This document shows, piece after piece, positions 36,430 through 47,083 of a stretch of 64,000 nucleotides of DNA (positions are counted from its first letter, which is position 1; each line of letters starts with the position of its first letter). The DNA comes from CAWAHD01 sp963781785 (lineage in GTDB: Bacteria; Planctomycetota; Planctomycetia; Isosphaerales; Isosphaeraceae). The translations under genes and the position numbers were made by a program. The notes under the pieces are model-generated. The model searched no databases. It worked only from the letters and a program-made list of their open reading frames with translations, and was not told where the DNA came from. Where the stretch lies: positions 5,588,047-5,652,046 of the forward strand of contig CAWAHD010000002.1 of assembly GCA_963781785.1 (NCBI GenBank). Reading direction: 5' to 3'.

Positions 36430-39231
36430 ATGTGCAACCTCAGACCCTTCTCGGTCGTCGTGTTCCTCGCGGTGTCGCTTCCACCGGGGCAGGACGGCGC
36501 GGCGGCGCCGAAGATGGTCGAGGTGCTGCCGCTCACCGACCGCGTGCTCATGCTGCACCTCGATGAGGGGTATGTCGTTCATCATCGGCGCGGCATGGCG
36601 CGCTCCGACGAGCGGGTGGTTGCCAGCCCGCTCGATACCGCCGCAGCGTCGCACCCGGAGAGCTACCGCGTGCGCAGCGCCGACGACCCGGCTTACGCCA
36701 CGCCGCTTGCACCGTCAAGCGTCGGACGCAAGAGCAAGGGGACCGATTTCGCCTGGTTCGTCGACCGCTGGGAGAATGGCCACGCGGTCAACGCCCGACC
36801 CGACCACGCCAAAGAGCACTGGCTCTACCTCCGCCTGCCCGCGCCGCTCCGCGCGAGGAAGACCTACACGGTTAGCACCGGCAGCCTGGCCGCCAACGGC
36901 CGGGAGTGGACCGTCGTCTTCGACCCGGCGCAAACCCGCTCCGAGGCCGTTCACGTGAACCTGCTCGGTTATGCACCCGCCGCGCCGCGGAAGTATGCCT
37001 ACGTTTATCACTGGATGGGTGACCGCGGGTCGCTCGATTTGCGTCCGTACGCGGGCAAGGCATTCCGCCTGATCGACCAGGCGACGGGCGACACCGTCTT
37101 CGCAGGTAAGCTCGCGTTCCGCGCACTGGCCAGTCGGCCCGAGACGGCGCACCAGAGCGACTCGCCGCCGGACGGCAACTTCCTGAAGGCTGATGTTTAT
37201 GAATGCGATTTCTCAAGCTTCGTGACTCCGGGGCGGTACCGGATCGCCGTCGAGGGAGTGGGGGCGTCGCTGCCGTTCCAGATCGACGCCGACGTCTACC
37301 GCGAGGCCTTCCGCACCGTGGCGCGGGGACTGTACCACAACCGCAGCGGCATCGCACTTGAGGCGCCTTACACCGAGTTCACCCGCCCCGCGCCGCACAA
37401 CCCGAAGCTCACGCCGGGGTTCGCCGGCAAGCTCATATATACATCGGTTCGATACACCGAGTGGGGCTCGGAGGGGGGCGACGCCAAGAACCTGCTGGCG
37501 CACGCGAAGGGCCCGATCGACTCGGCCGGCTGGTACCAGGACGCCGGCGACTGGGACAGCTACGATACCCACTTGCGGGTCGCCCAGGAGCTGCTCCTGG
37601 CCTATGAGCTTGCGCCGCGCAACTTCCGCGATGGCGAGCTGAACATTCCGGAGAGCCGCAACGGCGTGCCCGACATCCTCGACGAGGCCGCGTGGCTGCC
37701 GCGGTTCTGCCACCGCCTGCGGAACGAGCTCCTCAAGAAGGGCTATGGCACCGGTGGAATCGGTCTGCGGATCGCGGGCGACGCCTTCGGCGGCGATGAA
37801 AAGACCGTGCCTGGCGGCAAGAAGGTCGGCCAGGGCTCGTGGGAGGACGTCAACCGCACCTGGGCCGCATCGGGCGAGGATCCCTGGTCGACCTACCGCT
37901 ACGCCGGCGCCGCGGCTCACCTGGCCTATTGCCTCGAGCTGGCCGGCACCGCCGACCCCGAGGGCGTTGACTGGACGGCCGAGGCACGCCAGGCCTACGA
38001 CTGGGCCAAGAGCCACACTCGCCCCGGCGACGACACGCCGAAGCACCCCCTGACGGCCCCGCGCGCCTACGCGGCCGCGGCACTTTTCCGGTTGACGGGC
38101 GAGCGGGCCTACGAGTCACAGTTCGAGAGCGACACCGCCGGGGACGCCCTCCGCGGCGCACTCTGGGAAGAGGGACAATACGGTCCCGAGGTTTACGCGC
38201 TCGCCGGCGGCAAGGGCCGGCCCGACCCGGTGCTGCTTGAGCGTGTTCGCGCGGCGATCCTCGCCGCCGCAGACGAGCTGAACGATACAGCCGCCAGGCG
38301 TGCCCTCCGCTGGGGCGGCAACTGGTACATGCCCATGCTGGTGGGGCAACAGACCACGCCGCTCGTGCTCCAGCTCGCCGTGGCGCACGCCCTGGCCCTT
38401 CCGACGGACCGCGCGCGGGCCCAGCGGTACCTCGCCACGCTTTACACGACCTGCGACTACTACCTCGGCTGCAACGCGCTCAACATGACCTGGGTCACGG
38501 GCCTTGGCCCGCGCCACCCTGTGCACGTCTTCCACATGGACGCGTGGTACAACGGCAAAGACCGGTGCCATCCGGGCGTCATTCCATACGGCCCGTGGCG
38601 CAAGGAGCGCGGCGAGGGCCTGGGCCCCTGGGACGTCGCCTGGCCCCACAAGACCGTCTACCCGCCGATCGATGCCTGGCCCGGCAACGAGCGGTGGTTC
38701 GACAACCGCTGCTCGCCGATGAATAGCGAGTTCACGATTCACCAGAATCTCGCTCCGGCCACGGCCATCTTCGGCATCCTGTGCACACCCGGCGCCGCCG
38801 CGCGGAGCGAATTCACGCTCCCAGGGTGCGGAGCATTGAAGCGCGCGGTGCTACGCAATCCTGGCTTGAACTGGATCTCGGCGAAGAGTGCCGGCGCGCA
38901 CGGCCGGGGACGCCGACGTGCAAGAGGGACACTCATTGCGCTTGCGGCGGCAGCACCGACGACTCAGCGCTGCCAGCCTCAGGCAGGCGCAATGTTCCGT
39001 GCGGAGTCAGAAGTGTCCCACGCAGGGACGCTCGGTCACTGCATGTGTACCGTGAGCGCCTCCGATCGGCCAACCGCGCCGGCGACGCCGGCTCTCGATC
39101 GCAGCCTGGAACGCGACGTCGATCAATCTCGCCAGGGGACAGGCAACGAAGCTCTGGGAATCGACGCCGGACCCTCGCAACGCTTACCGACTTTCGGTAA
39201 GCTTTCGGACGATATGACGTATAAGATGTGA
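36430..39231 (+). CDS. Glycoside hydrolase family 9 enzyme
   Basis: Secreted endoglucanase-type enzyme (cellulose or related beta-glucan). From ATG 36430, signal peptide to ~residue 25, an N-terminal Ig-like domain (residues ~100-300, with HVNLLGYAPAAPRKYAYV), then the (alpha/alpha)6 barrel. Catalytic Asp pair is in GWYQDAGDWDSY (~residue 368); the HPVHVFHMD motif at ~696 and the general acid Glu in NSEFTIHQNLAPA at ~765. Family similarity ends near residue 790; a further ~140 residues, rich in Ala/Arg/Ser, look unlike a protein domain and may reflect a lost stop or a small frameshift near 38800-38900. Confidence 0.85.
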   Translation: MCNLRPFSVVVFLAVSLPPGQDGAAAPKMVEVLPLTDRVLMLHLDEGYVVHHRRGMARSDERVVASPLDTAAASHPESYRVRSADDPAYATPLAPSSVGRKSKGTDFAWFVDRWENGHAVNARPDHAKEHWLYLRLPAPLRARKTYTVSTGSLAANGREWTVVFDPAQTRSEAVHVNLLGYAPAAPRKYAYVYHWMGDRGSLDLRPYAGKAFRLIDQATGDTVFAGKLAFRALASRPETAHQSDSPPDGNFLKADVYECDFSSFVTPGRYRIAVEGVGASLPFQIDADVYREAFRTVARGLYHNRSGIALEAPYTEFTRPAPHNPKLTPGFAGKLIYTSVRYTEWGSEGGDAKNLLAHAKGPIDSAGWYQDAGDWDSYDTHLRVAQELLLAYELAPRNFRDGELNIPESRNGVPDILDEAAWLPRFCHRLRNELLKKGYGTGGIGLRIAGDAFGGDEKTVPGGKKVGQGSWEDVNRTWAASGEDPWSTYRYAGAAAHLAYCLELAGTADPEGVDWTAEARQAYDWAKSHTRPGDDTPKHPLTAPRAYAAAALFRLTGERAYESQFESDTAGDALRGALWEEGQYGPEVYALAGGKGRPDPVLLERVRAAILAAADELNDTAARRALRWGGNWYMPMLVGQQTTPLVLQLAVAHALALPTDRARAQRYLATLYTTCDYYLGCNALNMTWVTGLGPRHPVHVFHMDAWYNGKDRCHPGVIPYGPWRKERGEGLGPWDVAWPHKTVYPPIDAWPGNERWFDNRCSPMNSEFTIHQNLAPATAIFGILCTPGAAARSEFTLPGCGALKRAVLRNPGLNWISAKSAGAHGRGRRRARGTLIALAAAAPTTQRCQPQAGAMFRAESEVSHAGTLGHCMCTVSASDRPTAPATPALDRSLERDVDQSRQGTGNEALGIDAGPSQRLPTFGKLSDDMTYKM

Positions 39232-39422
39232 AGACGACGTCTCGGCCAAGCTGAATTCCAGCAACAGAGGCCGACCCCATGGCCAGTGCGGACGGCGCAA
39301 CTTGCACGTGATGCAGTGCGTCCCTACCCACCGACGCCCCGGCCGGCATTTGCCCGCGCTGCCGACTGTCTGACATTCAGGGTGACAAAACCGAGATCCC
39401 ACCGGTCAGTCCGTCGTCCCCC

Positions 39423-39890
39423 TTGCGGGCGCGCCGCAAGCGCAAGCTGAAGCTGGCTTCGGCAATCACGGCCATCGGCGCAATCCTTTTCGGGGGTCTG
39501 TGGTGCGTGAATGAGTGGAAGAAGCTGCGCGAATATGTCGCCCACTGCAACCGCGGCGTCGATTTCGAGCATCAGGGGAAGCCGGAGGACGCGGTCGCCG
39601 AATATCGCGCGGCGATCCGGCGCAACCCCCGCGTCGCCCTGCCCCACTACAACCTCGGCGCCGCCCTCGAAGCCCAGGGGAAGCTGGAGGAGGCGGTCGC
39701 CGAATTCCGCACGGCGATCCGGCTCAAGCCCGACGACGCCGTGGCCCACTTCGCCCTCGGCGTCACCTTGAAAGACCAGGGGAAGCTGGAGGAGGCGGTC
39801 GCCGAATTTCGCAAGGCCCGCACCAATGCCAAGCGCGGCTCCGAGCTCGCCCAGGCAATCGAGCGTGCATTGACCGACGCCGGCCATTAG
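39423..39890 (+). CDS. Small membrane-anchored TPR protein
   Basis: 155 aa from TTG 39423. One N-terminal membrane helix (ASAITAIGAILFGGLWCV) then three TPR units: HCNRGVDFEHQGKPEDAVAE, HYNLGAALEAQGKLEEAVAE and HFALGVTLKDQGKLEEAVAE. At DNA level the second and third units are nearly identical, pointing to recent duplication. TPRs mediate protein contacts; the partner is unknown. The start is uncertain. The flanking 39232-39422 and 39891-40208 hold nothing recognised. Confidence 0.7.
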   Translation: MRARRKRKLKLASAITAIGAILFGGLWCVNEWKKLREYVAHCNRGVDFEHQGKPEDAVAEYRAAIRRNPRVALPHYNLGAALEAQGKLEEAVAEFRTAIRLKPDDAVAHFALGVTLKDQGKLEEAVAEFRKARTNAKRGSELAQAIERALTDAGH

Positions 39891-40208
39891 CTCAAGCGGC
39901 GCGAACGGCGGAGGCTCGCCCCGCGCGAACGTCCCCAGGCTGGTTCCGGAACCGCGATACCTGATTATTGTCGTAAATTATGTCAATCGGATGCGTGACT
40001 GAGGGGCTCGATGCCAGGACGACTGAGTTCGCTTATTCCGATCAGGGACGTGGCAAAGGCTGCAATTACTTCCACACGACGATGGTACGCGAATGACTTT
40101 CCGTTCGAGGAGAAGCGCACGGCTTCGCCGCAACCGTAAGGACCGTTGTCCAAACTCCCTATTGCAAGGAAACCTCGGCCGATAAAATGGAAAGAAAGGA
40201 GCCTGCTC

Positions 40209-40532
40209 ATGTTCGGCCGGATCATCGACGAGAGTAATCCCCGCTACCGCGGGCCCCTGCCCAAGCCGCGCGGACTCCTGCCGGTGCCGCCTGAGATTGC
40301 CAAGGAAGTCTCCCGGGAACAGGCTGCACATCAGCCAAACTATACAGACGATTACGCGAAATTGACGCGCGACGACTGGACGTTGAGATACTACTACGAA
40401 GGAGAAACCGTCGCCAGTCGGAGTACTGCCGAGGGGGTCGAGGTCCTGGCCGTCGGGTGGGAGGAGGTTGGGCGGTTCTTTGAGGAGACGCCGCCCGAGA
40501 ATCGGCAAGGCGTGATGATCCAGTACCCGTGA
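40209..40532 (+). CDS. Hypothetical protein, partner of the next gene
   Basis: 107 aa from ATG 40209, chosen because AAAGGAG lies about eight bases upstream. Hydrophilic, Pro-rich at first (GPLPKPRGLLPVPPEIAKEV), then DWTLRYYYEGETVASRSTAE. No family recognised. The next gene starts 12 bp after its stop, so they form an operon. Confidence 0.6.
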   Translation: MFGRIIDESNPRYRGPLPKPRGLLPVPPEIAKEVSREQAAHQPNYTDDYAKLTRDDWTLRYYYEGETVASRSTAEGVEVLAVGWEEVGRFFEETPPENRQGVMIQYP

Positions 40533-40544
40533 GGCGGCGGTCCC

Positions 40545-40994
40545 ATGAGCCGTCTCGAAATCCCGCTCCAACATCGGACCCTCCGCGCTACGGGCGATAC
40601 CGTACTCTGGGCCGATCTCATTCTGAGCCTCAAGACCAACCGCGGGGCTTGGGAGCAGCTTCCGTTCCGAGTCGATTCCGGAACCGAAATGACGACCATG
40701 CCGGCTTTCGAGGCCAGGAAGCTGGACTTGCCGATCCCGAAGAAGCCAGTGTCGAACCTCGTTCTTTACGGCCAAGAGGTCCGTTCCGGCCTGCTCCGGG
40801 CGCGGGTCGTGGGCGTGGACCCAACTGAATTCGTCTTTCCGTGCTACTTCCTCGGCGACCCGAACCTCGCGCCGCAGACTCAGGCGCGAAACCTTCTGGG
40901 CTTGACCGGCGTCATCAATCAGATCCGACTCATCTTCGACGGCACGACATCGGTGCAAGCGCCCTGGGGAATGTTGGTGGTGGAGAAGAGATAG
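40545..40994 (+). CDS. Retropepsin-like aspartyl protease domain protein
   Basis: 149 aa from ATG 40545, with a GGCGG upstream. PFRVDSGTEMTTMPAFEARK carries the D-S-G active-site triplet of single-domain retropepsins, and RNLLGLTGVINQIRLIFDGT resembles the C-terminal helix and strand of that fold. Would act as a homodimer. Found as the second gene of a two-gene unit. Confidence 0.65.
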   Translation: MSRLEIPLQHRTLRATGDTVLWADLILSLKTNRGAWEQLPFRVDSGTEMTTMPAFEARKLDLPIPKKPVSNLVLYGQEVRSGLLRARVVGVDPTEFVFPCYFLGDPNLAPQTQARNLLGLTGVINQIRLIFDGTTSVQAPWGMLVVEKR

Positions 40995-41018
40995 CAGCCA
41001 CTTCAGGGCTCGCTCGTG

Positions 41019-41310
41019 TACCGAAGGTGGGACTTGAATCCACACCCTCTTGCGAGGACCGGGTTTTGAGTCCGGTACTTCTGCCATAGCCGTGGTATGG
41101 GGAACACATTGCCGTGGTGCTTAAGGTTGCCGAATCCAAGGCTCGCACGTCGCCACCTTGGTATTTTCGCATTGTGACCGCATGGGGCTGACGTTGCCAA
41201 TACTGTTCCCAATTTGTTCCCAACTCGTGCCCGAATAGAGGCCGGTACAGGCTTGATCATGGGTGGTGGGCTGACGCGGGCAGTGGCCAATATCGGATCA
41301 CGCCCTTAGC
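41019..41310 (-). repeat. tRNA-Leu(CAA) 3'-half element, copy C (long)
   Basis: Minus-strand tRNA part 41019-41086 (acceptor 3' strand, T-arm with mismatch, anticodon loop CTCAAAA) plus the long conserved flank including TTGTTCCCAACTCG and the stretch to ~41305. The rest of the gap to 41539 shows nothing recognised. Confidence 0.8.
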
Positions 41311-41539
41311 TTGACCCCGCGCAGCCACTCCGATCCGCTCCCACGGTCAAGTCGGGTTCGGCGTCAGGACCATCCGCGACGGTCCGGGGCCGCCGCCCAC
41401 GCGGTCGCCTCGACTCATTAGAGGGCTTTGGATTGGCTGACGAAATGGGACGAGGGGATCGAAGATTGCACGCGCCAGCCATGCAATCTTCGCTATACTC
41501 CGAGCGGGTCCAAATCTCTGTTCAGGAGACAACCGCACG

Positions 41540-44158
41540 ATGATCCCATCCGACGTGCCCCGACCGACCGGCCCAGCCGCGTCCCCCCGGTATCTACCCG
41601 CGCTGCTGGTGCTATTCGTCGGCAGCGGCTGTGCGGCCCTGATCTACGAGGTCGTCTGGCTCCAGATCCTTCAACTCGTGGTCGGCTTTACCGCCGTTTC
41701 CCTCGGCGTACTGTTGGGAACGTTCATGGGGGGCATGTGCTTGGGAAGCCTGCTGCTGCCGCGCCTCGTCTCGGCCCGGTGGCACCCCCTACGGGTTTAC
41801 GCCCTGCTCGAGCTGGGCATCAGTGCCATCGGGCTTGCCGTGTTGTTTGGCATGCCATATGTCGAACAGGTATACACGCGGTACGCGGGCCACGGCATGG
41901 CGGGCGTCCTGCTGCGCGGGGCCGTGGCCGGGGCGTGCTTGCTGCCGCTCACGCTGCTGATGGGGGCGACGTTGCCGGCGATCGCGCGCTGGGTCGAGAC
42001 CGGGCCTCACGGAGTGTCGTGGCTGGGGTTCTTCTACGGCGGCAACATTGCCGGTGCCGTGTTCGGCTGCCTGCTGGCCGGTTTCTATCTGCTGCGCGTT
42101 TACGATATGGCCACTGCCATCTACGTCGCCTTTGCCCTCAATGTGGCCGTGGCCGCGATCGCCCTGGTGCTGGCGGCCGGCCCGGCCCGGTACGAGGTGC
42201 GGACTGATCCTGGGGCGAACGAGAGCGCAGGGCCCGCGGCCGGTGCCTGGGCCGTGTATCTGGCGATCGCCCTCTCGGGAATGTCGGCGCTGGGCGCGGA
42301 GGTGGTCTGGACCCGCTTGCTCTCGCTGGTGCTCGGCGGCACGGTTTACACGTTTTCCTTGATTCTGGCGGTGTTCCTGATCGGGCTGGGGATCGGCAGC
42401 AGCCTCGGGGCATTCCTGGCGCGGCGGGCTGTGTCGGCACGGGTGGCGCTGGGAGGCTGCCAGTGGCTGCTGACCGCGGCCATCGCCTGGACGGCGGCCA
42501 TGATCTCGCAGTCACTTCCCTACTGGCCGATCGTGCCCGGGCTGTCGCCAAGCCCGTGGTATACCTTTCAGCTCGACCTCGTGCGCTGCCTTTGGGCCAT
42601 CCTGCCGCCGGCGTGCCTGTGGGGAGCGAGCTTCCCGCTGGCACTCGCGGCGGTTGCGTCCCGCGGGCAAGACGCCGGGCGGCTGGTGGGAGGGGTCTAT
42701 GCGGCCAACACGATCGGCGCCATCGCGGGCGCCCTGCTATTCAGCCTGGTTGTGGTCCCCTCCATCGGCACGGCCGGCGCCGAGCGGGTGTTGATCGGGC
42801 TGGCCGCGGCGGCCGGGCTGGTGGCGCTGGCACCCCTGCTCCGGCCAGCGCCTCGATCGCTGCGCTCAGGCGGCACGGCGGCGCTGGCGGCCGCGCTGGG
42901 AGTGGCCGGCTGGCTCGCCTGGAACGTCACACCGGTGCCGTGGGTGCTCGTGGCATTTGGCCGGCAGACGGCAAACTATCTCGCCCAGTCGGCCCCGGGC
43001 ATCGTCAGTGCCAGGGACGTCCCCGACAGGCCTGGCGAGCCAGACGTCTTCTGCACCTACGTCGGGGAGGGGACGAACGTGTCGGTCGCCGTCACCCTTA
43101 CCAGGGAAGGCGTGCGGAGCTTCCACGCCGCCGGTAGGACCCAGGCGTCGACCCTCCCGGATGACATGCGCGTGCAGCGCATGCTGGGCCACATCCCGGC
43201 CCTGGTGCACAAGAAGCCCGAGTCGGTACTGGTCGTGGCGTGCGGCGCGGGCGTCACTGCCGGCACCTTCATCGTGCACCCCGACGTCAAACGGATCGTC
43301 ATCTGCGACATCGAGGCGCTCGTGCCAACCATGGTGACGCCGATGTTCGGTAAGGAGAACTACCACGTGGTCGACGGGATCGCCAGTGAAAACCCCCACA
43401 TGGTCAATGGAAAGCAGGTCGAAGTGGTTTACGACGACGGCCGGCACTTTCTGCGCACCACCCAGGAAAAGTTCGACATCATCACCTCCGACCCGATCGA
43501 CCCCTGGGTCAAGGGCTGCGCCGCACTGAATACGGTGGAGTACTACCAGATGTGCCGCGATCACCTGAATCCGGGCGGAAACATGAGCCTCTGGATCCCT
43601 CTCCATGAGAGCAACCTGGACACGGCCAAGAGCGTGATCGCGACTTTCTTCCAGGTCTTCCCCCAGGGCATCTTGTGGAGCAACGAGCTCGAGGGCCCGG
43701 GCTACCAGCCCGTCCTGTTCGCCCAGGTCGAGCCGACGGTGATCGATGTCGACGAGCTGCAACGGCGGCTGGACCGTCCGGACCATCGGCTAGTGAAGCA
43801 ATCGCTGCACGAGGTGGGATTTGGCGAGGTCAAGGGAGCCAGAACGAGGGTGGTGGTGGTCCACGAGGAGGGGATCCGCCTGCTCGCCACCTACATCGGG
43901 CAGGCGCCTATGCTGAAGGAGTGGTCGCGGGGCGCCCAGATCAACACCGACCGCAACTTGCGGCTTCAATACCTGGCGGGCATGTGGTTGAATTCCGACA
44001 TGGGCGACCAGATCCTGTCCAGCATCCTGGCGTATTATCGCTTCCCCGACCAGATGTTCGTCGGCTCGCCAGAGAGTGTCCAGGCCCTGAAGCAGGCCCT
44101 GGATCAAGAGGGTCGGAACGCCTCCGCCGGCCTCACGCCGGATCACCCTGGCCTGTAG
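41540..44158 (+). CDS. Fused membrane transporter-like/spermidine-synthase-like protein, copy 1
   Basis: 872 aa. Residues 1-~440 contain about a dozen membrane helices beginning FVGSGCAALIYEVVWLQILQ, the signature of the planctomycete 'fused MFS/spermidine synthase' family. The C-terminal Rossmann part has VLVVACGAGVTAGTFI, the acidic CDIE, VVYDDGRHFLRTT and ITSDPIDPW, matching aminopropyltransferases in the nucleotide-binding and catalytic positions. The polyamine-recognition tyrosine/glutamate motif near the start of true spermidine synthases is not evident, so the substrate is unknown. GGAGACAACCGCACG precedes the ATG. Confidence 0.85.
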   Translation: MIPSDVPRPTGPAASPRYLPALLVLFVGSGCAALIYEVVWLQILQLVVGFTAVSLGVLLGTFMGGMCLGSLLLPRLVSARWHPLRVYALLELGISAIGLAVLFGMPYVEQVYTRYAGHGMAGVLLRGAVAGACLLPLTLLMGATLPAIARWVETGPHGVSWLGFFYGGNIAGAVFGCLLAGFYLLRVYDMATAIYVAFALNVAVAAIALVLAAGPARYEVRTDPGANESAGPAAGAWAVYLAIALSGMSALGAEVVWTRLLSLVLGGTVYTFSLILAVFLIGLGIGSSLGAFLARRAVSARVALGGCQWLLTAAIAWTAAMISQSLPYWPIVPGLSPSPWYTFQLDLVRCLWAILPPACLWGASFPLALAAVASRGQDAGRLVGGVYAANTIGAIAGALLFSLVVVPSIGTAGAERVLIGLAAAAGLVALAPLLRPAPRSLRSGGTAALAAALGVAGWLAWNVTPVPWVLVAFGRQTANYLAQSAPGIVSARDVPDRPGEPDVFCTYVGEGTNVSVAVTLTREGVRSFHAAGRTQASTLPDDMRVQRMLGHIPALVHKKPESVLVVACGAGVTAGTFIVHPDVKRIVICDIEALVPTMVTPMFGKENYHVVDGIASENPHMVNGKQVEVVYDDGRHFLRTTQEKFDIITSDPIDPWVKGCAALNTVEYYQMCRDHLNPGGNMSLWIPLHESNLDTAKSVIATFFQVFPQGILWSNELEGPGYQPVLFAQVEPTVIDVDELQRRLDRPDHRLVKQSLHEVGFGEVKGARTRVVVVHEEGIRLLATYIGQAPMLKEWSRGAQINTDRNLRLQYLAGMWLNSDMGDQILSSILAYYRFPDQMFVGSPESVQALKQALDQEGRNASAGLTPDHPGL

Positions 44159-44387
44159 TTTGATCTCCTTTCGACTCGATCACCCCGGCGATGAGCGCTT
44201 GATCCTGAAACCGGGTGGACTCGCCCCTGGCGTGAACCAGCGTTACAATTCCGGACTGCTTCCTTAACTTTGCCGCGATGTGCAGCCACGCCAGTCCGAA
44301 TGTGTGCGGGGACCGGATGGGTCGCCTTGGATCAGCCGAGCCGGGCATGCCGTGCTGTCTTTCTCTTTTCCGGGAGACAACCGCACG

Positions 44388-47083
44388 ATGACCTCACACG
44401 ACCTGACCCCACCGACCGGCCCGGCCGCGCCGCCCCGGTATCTGCCCGTGCTGCTGGTGCTGTTCGTCGGCAGCGGCTGTGCGGCCCTGATCTACGAGGT
44501 CGTCTGGCTCCAGCTCTTGCAGCTGGTGATCGGCTCGACCGCCGTTTCCCTCGGCGTGCTGTTTGGGGACGTTCATGGGGGGCATGTGCCTGGGCAGCCT
44601 GCTGCTGCCGCGCCTCGTCTCGGCCCGGTGGCACCCCCTGCGGGTCTACGCCCTGCTCGAGCTGGGCATCGGCGCCATTGGGCTCGCGGTCTTGTTCGGC
44701 ATGCCCTATGTTGCGGAAGTATATACGCATTACGCCGGCCACGGGCTGCCGGGCATCCTGCTGCGCGGGGCCGTGGCCGGGGTGTGCTTGCTGCCGCCCA
44801 CGCTGCTGATGGGGGCGACGCTGCCGGCGATCGCGCGCTGGGTCGAGACCGGGCCTCACGGAGTGTCGTGGCTGGGCTTCTTCTACGGCGGCAACATCGC
44901 CGGGGCCGTGTTCGGCTGCCTGCTGGCCGGCTTCTACCTGCTGCGCGTTTACGACATGGCCACGGCCACCTACGTCGCCTTTGCCCTCAATGTGACCGTG
45001 GCCGCGATCGCCCTGGTGCTGGCGGCCGGCCCGGCCCGGTACGAGGTGCCGGCCGAGCCTGGCGACGAACGAGAGCGCAGGGCCCGCGGCCGGCGCCTGG
45101 GCCGTGTATCTGGCGATCGCCCTCTCGGGGATGTCGGCGCTGGGCGCCGAGGTGGTCTGGACCCGCCTGCTCTCGCTGGTGCTCGGCGGCACGGTGTACA
45201 CGTTTTCCTTGATTCTGGCCGTGTTCCTGATCGGGCTGGGGATCGGCAGCAGCCTCGGGGCATTCCTGGCGCGGCGGGCCGCGTCGGCACGGGTGGCGCT
45301 GGGCGGCTGCCAGTGGCTCCTGACCGCGGCCATCGCCTGGACGGCGGCCATGATCTCGCAGTCACTTCCCTACTGGCCGATCGTGCCCGGGCTGTCGCCA
45401 AGCCCCTGGTACACCTTCCAGCTCGACCTGGTGCGCTGCCTCTGGGCCGTCCTGCCGCCGGCGTGCCTGTGGGGAGCGAGCTTCCCGCTGGCACTCGCGG
45501 CGGTCGCGTCCCGCGGGCAGGACCCCGGGCGGCTGGTGGGAGGGGTCTATGCGGCCAACACGATCGGCGCCATCGCCGGCGCCCTGGTGTTCAGCCTGTT
45601 GCTGGTCCCCGCCATCGGCACGGCCGGCGCCGAGCGGGTGCTGATCGGGCTGGCCGCGGCGGCCGGGCTGGTGGCGCTGGCGCCCCTGCTCCGGCCAGCG
45701 CCTCGATCGCTGCGCCTGGGCGGCGCGGCGGCGCTGGCGGCCGCGATGGGAGTGGCCGGCTGGCTCGCCTGGAGCGTGACGCCGGTGCCGTGGGTGCTCG
45801 TGGCATTCGGCCGGCAGACGGCAGCCCATCTCGCTCAGTCGGCCCCGGGCATCGTCAGTGCCAGGGACGTCCCCGACGAGCCCGGCGAGCCGGACGTTTA
45901 CTGCACCTACGTCGGCGAGGGGACGAACGACTCGGTCGCCGTCACCTTGACGAGGGAGGGCGTGCGGAGCTTCCACAGCGCCGGCAAGATCCAGGCGTCG
46001 ACCCGACCCGACGACATGCGGGTTCAGCGCATGCTGGGGCATATCCCGGCCCTGATGCACAAGAAGCCCGAGTCGGTGCTGGTCGTGGCGTGCGGCGCGG
46101 GCGTCACGGCCGGCACGTTCATCGTGCACCCCGACGTCAAGCGGATCGTCATCTGCGACATCGAGCCGCTCGTGCCAACCATGGTGACGCCGATGTTCGG
46201 CAAGGAGAACTACCACGTGGTCGACGGCATCGCCAGCGAGAACCCCCATATGGTCAATGGCAAGCAGGTCGAAGTGGTCTACGACGACGGCCGGCACTTT
46301 CTGCGCACCACCCAGGAGAAGTTCGACATCATCACCTCCGACCCGATCGACCCCTGGGTCAAGGGCTGCGCCGCGCTGAATACGGTGGAATACTACCAGA
46401 TGTGCCGCGATCACCTGAATCCGGGCGGGAGCGTGTGCCAGTGGACCCCTCTCTACGAAACCAATCTGGACGCGGTCAAGAGCGTGATCGCCACCTTCTT
46501 CCAGGTCTTTCCCCAGGGCGTCCTGTGGAGCAACGACCGCGAGGGCTACGGCTACCAGGCCGTCCTGTTCGCCCAGGTCGAGCCGACGGTGATCGACGTC
46601 GACGAGCTGCAACGGCGGCTGGACCGCCCGGACCATCAGCGCGTGAAGCAGTCGCTGCGCGAGGTGGGGTTCGGGGAGGTCAAGGAGGCCAGAACGGGGG
46701 AGGTGGTCGTCTATGAGGAGGGGATCGACCTGCTCGCCACCTACATCGGGCAGGCGCCTTTGCTGAAGGAGTGGTCGCAGAGCGCCCAGATCAACACCGA
46801 CCGCAACCTGCGGCTTCAATACCTGGCCGGCATGGGGTTGAATACCGACATGGGCGAGCGGATCGTGTCCAGCATCCTGGCGCATTACCGCTTCCCTGAC
46901 CAGACGTTCGTCGGCTCGCCGGAGACTGTCGACGCCCTGAAGCAGGCGCTGGATCAGGAGCGACAAAAGGCCTCCGCCGGCCTCGCCCGAGACCACACGG
47001 GAGCATGGCAAGGATTCGTTCCAAAGGTTCGTGTATCCGCAATATTACATGGAACAAGGGGCAGTTCGCGCGCGGACCCCTGA
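44388..47083 (+). pseudogene. Fused membrane/spermidine-synthase-like protein, copy 2 (two frameshifts)
   Basis: Tandem duplicate of the preceding gene, nearly identical over most of its length and with the same GGAGACAACCGCACG leader. Compared with copy 1 there is one extra base near 44570 (CTGTTTGGGGACG against CTGTTGGGAACG) and one near 45065, so three frames are needed: 44388-44570, then to ~45065, then to 47083. Corrected length ~897 aa; the C-terminus is 25 residues longer and different (GAWQGFVPKVRVSAI). Either a decaying duplicate or assembly errors in a repeat. Confidence 0.8.

Noticed and set aside
45362..47011. A 549-codon minus-strand open frame over the second spermidine-synthase copy
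   Set aside because: Antisense shadow; a similar shadow over copy 1 is fragmented, and no motif is seen.
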